NCBI GenBank assembly: GCA_003661775.1
Contig: QMWT01000059.1
Coordinates: forward strand, 1 to 6,318
Reading direction: 5' to 3'
DNA from: Thermoprotei archaeon
GTDB taxonomy: Archaea; Thermoproteota; Thermoprotei_A; Sulfolobales; Ignisphaeraceae
Length of the DNA: 6,318 nucleotides
Positions 5,665 through 6,318 of this stretch are shown here, piece after piece. The position numbers and the translations under genes were made by a program. Position 1 is the first letter of the stretch. Each line of letters starts with the position of its first letter. The notes beneath the pieces were generated by a model. It saw only the letters and a program-made list of their open reading frames with translations, searched no databases and was not told the DNA's origin.

Positions 5665-5717
5665 TAGTTTGCCTAAGGATATAGTTAATGAGGTTCAAAC
5701 TCCTACTCTCTCATTAC

Positions 5718-5727
5718 CTTAAATATT
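5718..5727 (+). promoter_or_regulatory. Promoter (TATA box) of the subtilase gene
   Basis: CTTAAATATT is a clear archaeal TATA element. A start about 26 bases downstream falls near 5749, giving a leader of about ten bases before ATG 5759. GGTG at 5748-5751 could serve as a weak ribosome binding site; otherwise the message is almost leaderless. Confidence 0.6.
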
Positions 5728-5758
5728 TCGTATGTACATTGTTTTCTGGTGTATTTGA

Positions 5759-6318
5759 ATGGGTAAACGTGTTGTTGGCTTCGTAGCACTGTTCTTGGTG
5801 CTGTTCTTCGTCGTTGGCTTGGCGCTTACCCCGCTAGGTGTTGAGGCGGAGAGCGGGATCGTCGTTGTCGAGCTGGTGTTCTCCCGGCCTATAACCGATG
5901 AGGATATAGCTAGGATGTCGGAGCTCGGGGCCAAGATCATATACCGTCTCGACAGGGTCAACGGGTTGGCCGTAGCTATCCAGCCTGACAAGATTGAGCT
6001 GCTCAGGAGTGTTGAAGGTGTTGAAGAGGTGGGCTTGGCGGTGAGGATCGAGGCTTTATCTGAGGTGCTGCCCTCCAACTGCGATCTCCACGGCGCGGTC
6101 CTCACGTGGAATCTAGACCTTGTGAATGTGCCTACGGTTCACGAGGTCTACGGGCTCGATGGCTCTGGCGTCTACATAGCTGTTCTCGATACAGGTCTGG
6201 AGCCCCAGTGGAGGGACTACTTCCCGGAAGAGAGCATCGATTCGGAGCACGCAGCTGCGTTCCTGGGCGCTACGGCGACCGCGTACTGGGTGACGGGCGA
6301 GGTACTCAACAAGAATAC
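5759..6318 (+). CDS. Secreted subtilisin-family (S8) serine protease, N-terminal part (runs off window)
   Basis: The first 186 residues of a secreted subtilase are visible. ATG 5759 is preceded directly by an in-frame TGA, so it is the earliest possible start. Residues 1-30 form a Sec signal peptide (GKR, hydrophobic core, GVEA). Residues 33-98 look like an I9-type inhibitory propeptide: a GIVVVELVF strand, LGAKIIYRLDRVNGLAVAI, then VEGVEEVGLAVRIE. The catalytic domain begins at about 125 with the Asp motif YIAVLDTGLEP, Asp144 being the first triad residue. No HGT motif is reached in the 42 residues after it, so His and Ser lie beyond the window. Family members are extracellular endopeptidases that free themselves by cutting off the propeptide. 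It is divergent from the Dpp/Opp importer operon, which fits supply of peptides for uptake (inference). Composition is GC-rich, unlike the permeases. Confidence 0.88.
   Translation, partial: MGKRVVGFVALFLVLFFVVGLALTPLGVEAESGIVVVELVFSRPITDEDIARMSELGAKIIYRLDRVNGLAVAIQPDKIELLRSVEGVEEVGLAVRIEALSEVLPSNCDLHGAVLTWNLDLVNVPTVHEVYGLDGSGVYIAVLDTGLEPQWRDYFPEESIDSEHAAAFLGATATAYWVTGEVLNKN

Larger units (their letters stand above)
5428..5758. other. Divergent intergenic region between transporter operon and protease gene
   Basis: It carries one promoter facing each way: TATA at about 5463-5470 on the minus strand and 5718-5727 on the plus strand. Between them lies a GAAAC/GTTTC cluster at 5599-5664. The rest shows nothing I can name. 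A 32-codon plus-strand frame from ATG 5501 to TAG 5597-5599 has no ribosome binding site or recognisable product, so I do not call it a gene. Confidence 0.6.

Noticed and set aside
5666..5701. AGTTTG...CAAACT inverted repeat upstream of the subtilase promoter
   Set aside because: Only 6-base arms with a 24-base spacer; expected many times by chance.
5719..6105. Minus-strand 128-codon Ser/Thr-rich frame opposite the subtilase
   Set aside because: Its composition is the mirror of GC-rich coding DNA on the other strand, and the subtilase frame carries clear motifs.
1..6318. CRISPR array, insertion sequence or integrase
   Set aside because: No regularly spaced direct repeats and no transposase or recombinase frame were found on either strand.

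Overview
The window looks like part of a hyperthermophilic crenarchaeon, perhaps Desulfurococcales-like. The reasons are TATA/BRE-type promoters with very short leaders, GGAGGTG-type ribosome binding sites, GTG starts, frequent AGG/AGA and ATA codons, a HEPN-MNT gene pair, and a binding protein held by a Ser/Thr/Pro linker plus a C-terminal membrane anchor. The lineage is inferred, since there is no rRNA or other marker gene.

Layout. (1) 2-190, +: the 3' end of a gene cut by the window edge, with a winged-helix-like C-terminus. (2) 211-904, -: a two-gene HEPN-MNT module of toxin-antitoxin type. The HEPN gene is upstream and overlaps the MNT nucleotidyltransferase gene. It converges on the first gene with a 20-base gap. 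(3) 905-1278: an intergenic stretch with a putative HEPN promoter, a 12-base palindrome, a 9-base inverted repeat and a doubtful broken reading frame. (4) 1279-5427, -: an ABC importer operon of the dipeptide/oligopeptide (Dpp/Opp) class, in the order binding protein, DppB-like permease, DppC-like permease. A hairpin lies after the binding-protein gene, and the two permease genes overlap by 4 bases (ATGA). No ATPase gene follows. (5) 5428-5758: a divergent intergenic region with a promoter facing each way. (6) 5759-6318, +: the 5' part of a secreted subtilisin-family (S8) protease that runs off the window.

How the genes may work together. The exported protease and the Dpp/Opp-type importer are transcribed divergently from one region. 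A simple inferred model is extracellular proteolysis followed by peptide uptake. However, archaeal transporters of this class also carry oligosaccharides, and the sequence does not fix the substrate. The importer needs ATPases encoded elsewhere. The HEPN-MNT pair is probably an independent defence or stress module that happens to lie downstream.

The window contains known families. I see no clear new system. The points most worth a second look are the missing ATPase genes, the HEPN protein without an obvious RX4-6H RNase motif beside an intact MNT enzyme, the hairpin after the binding-protein gene, and the lower GC content of the permease block compared with its flanks.
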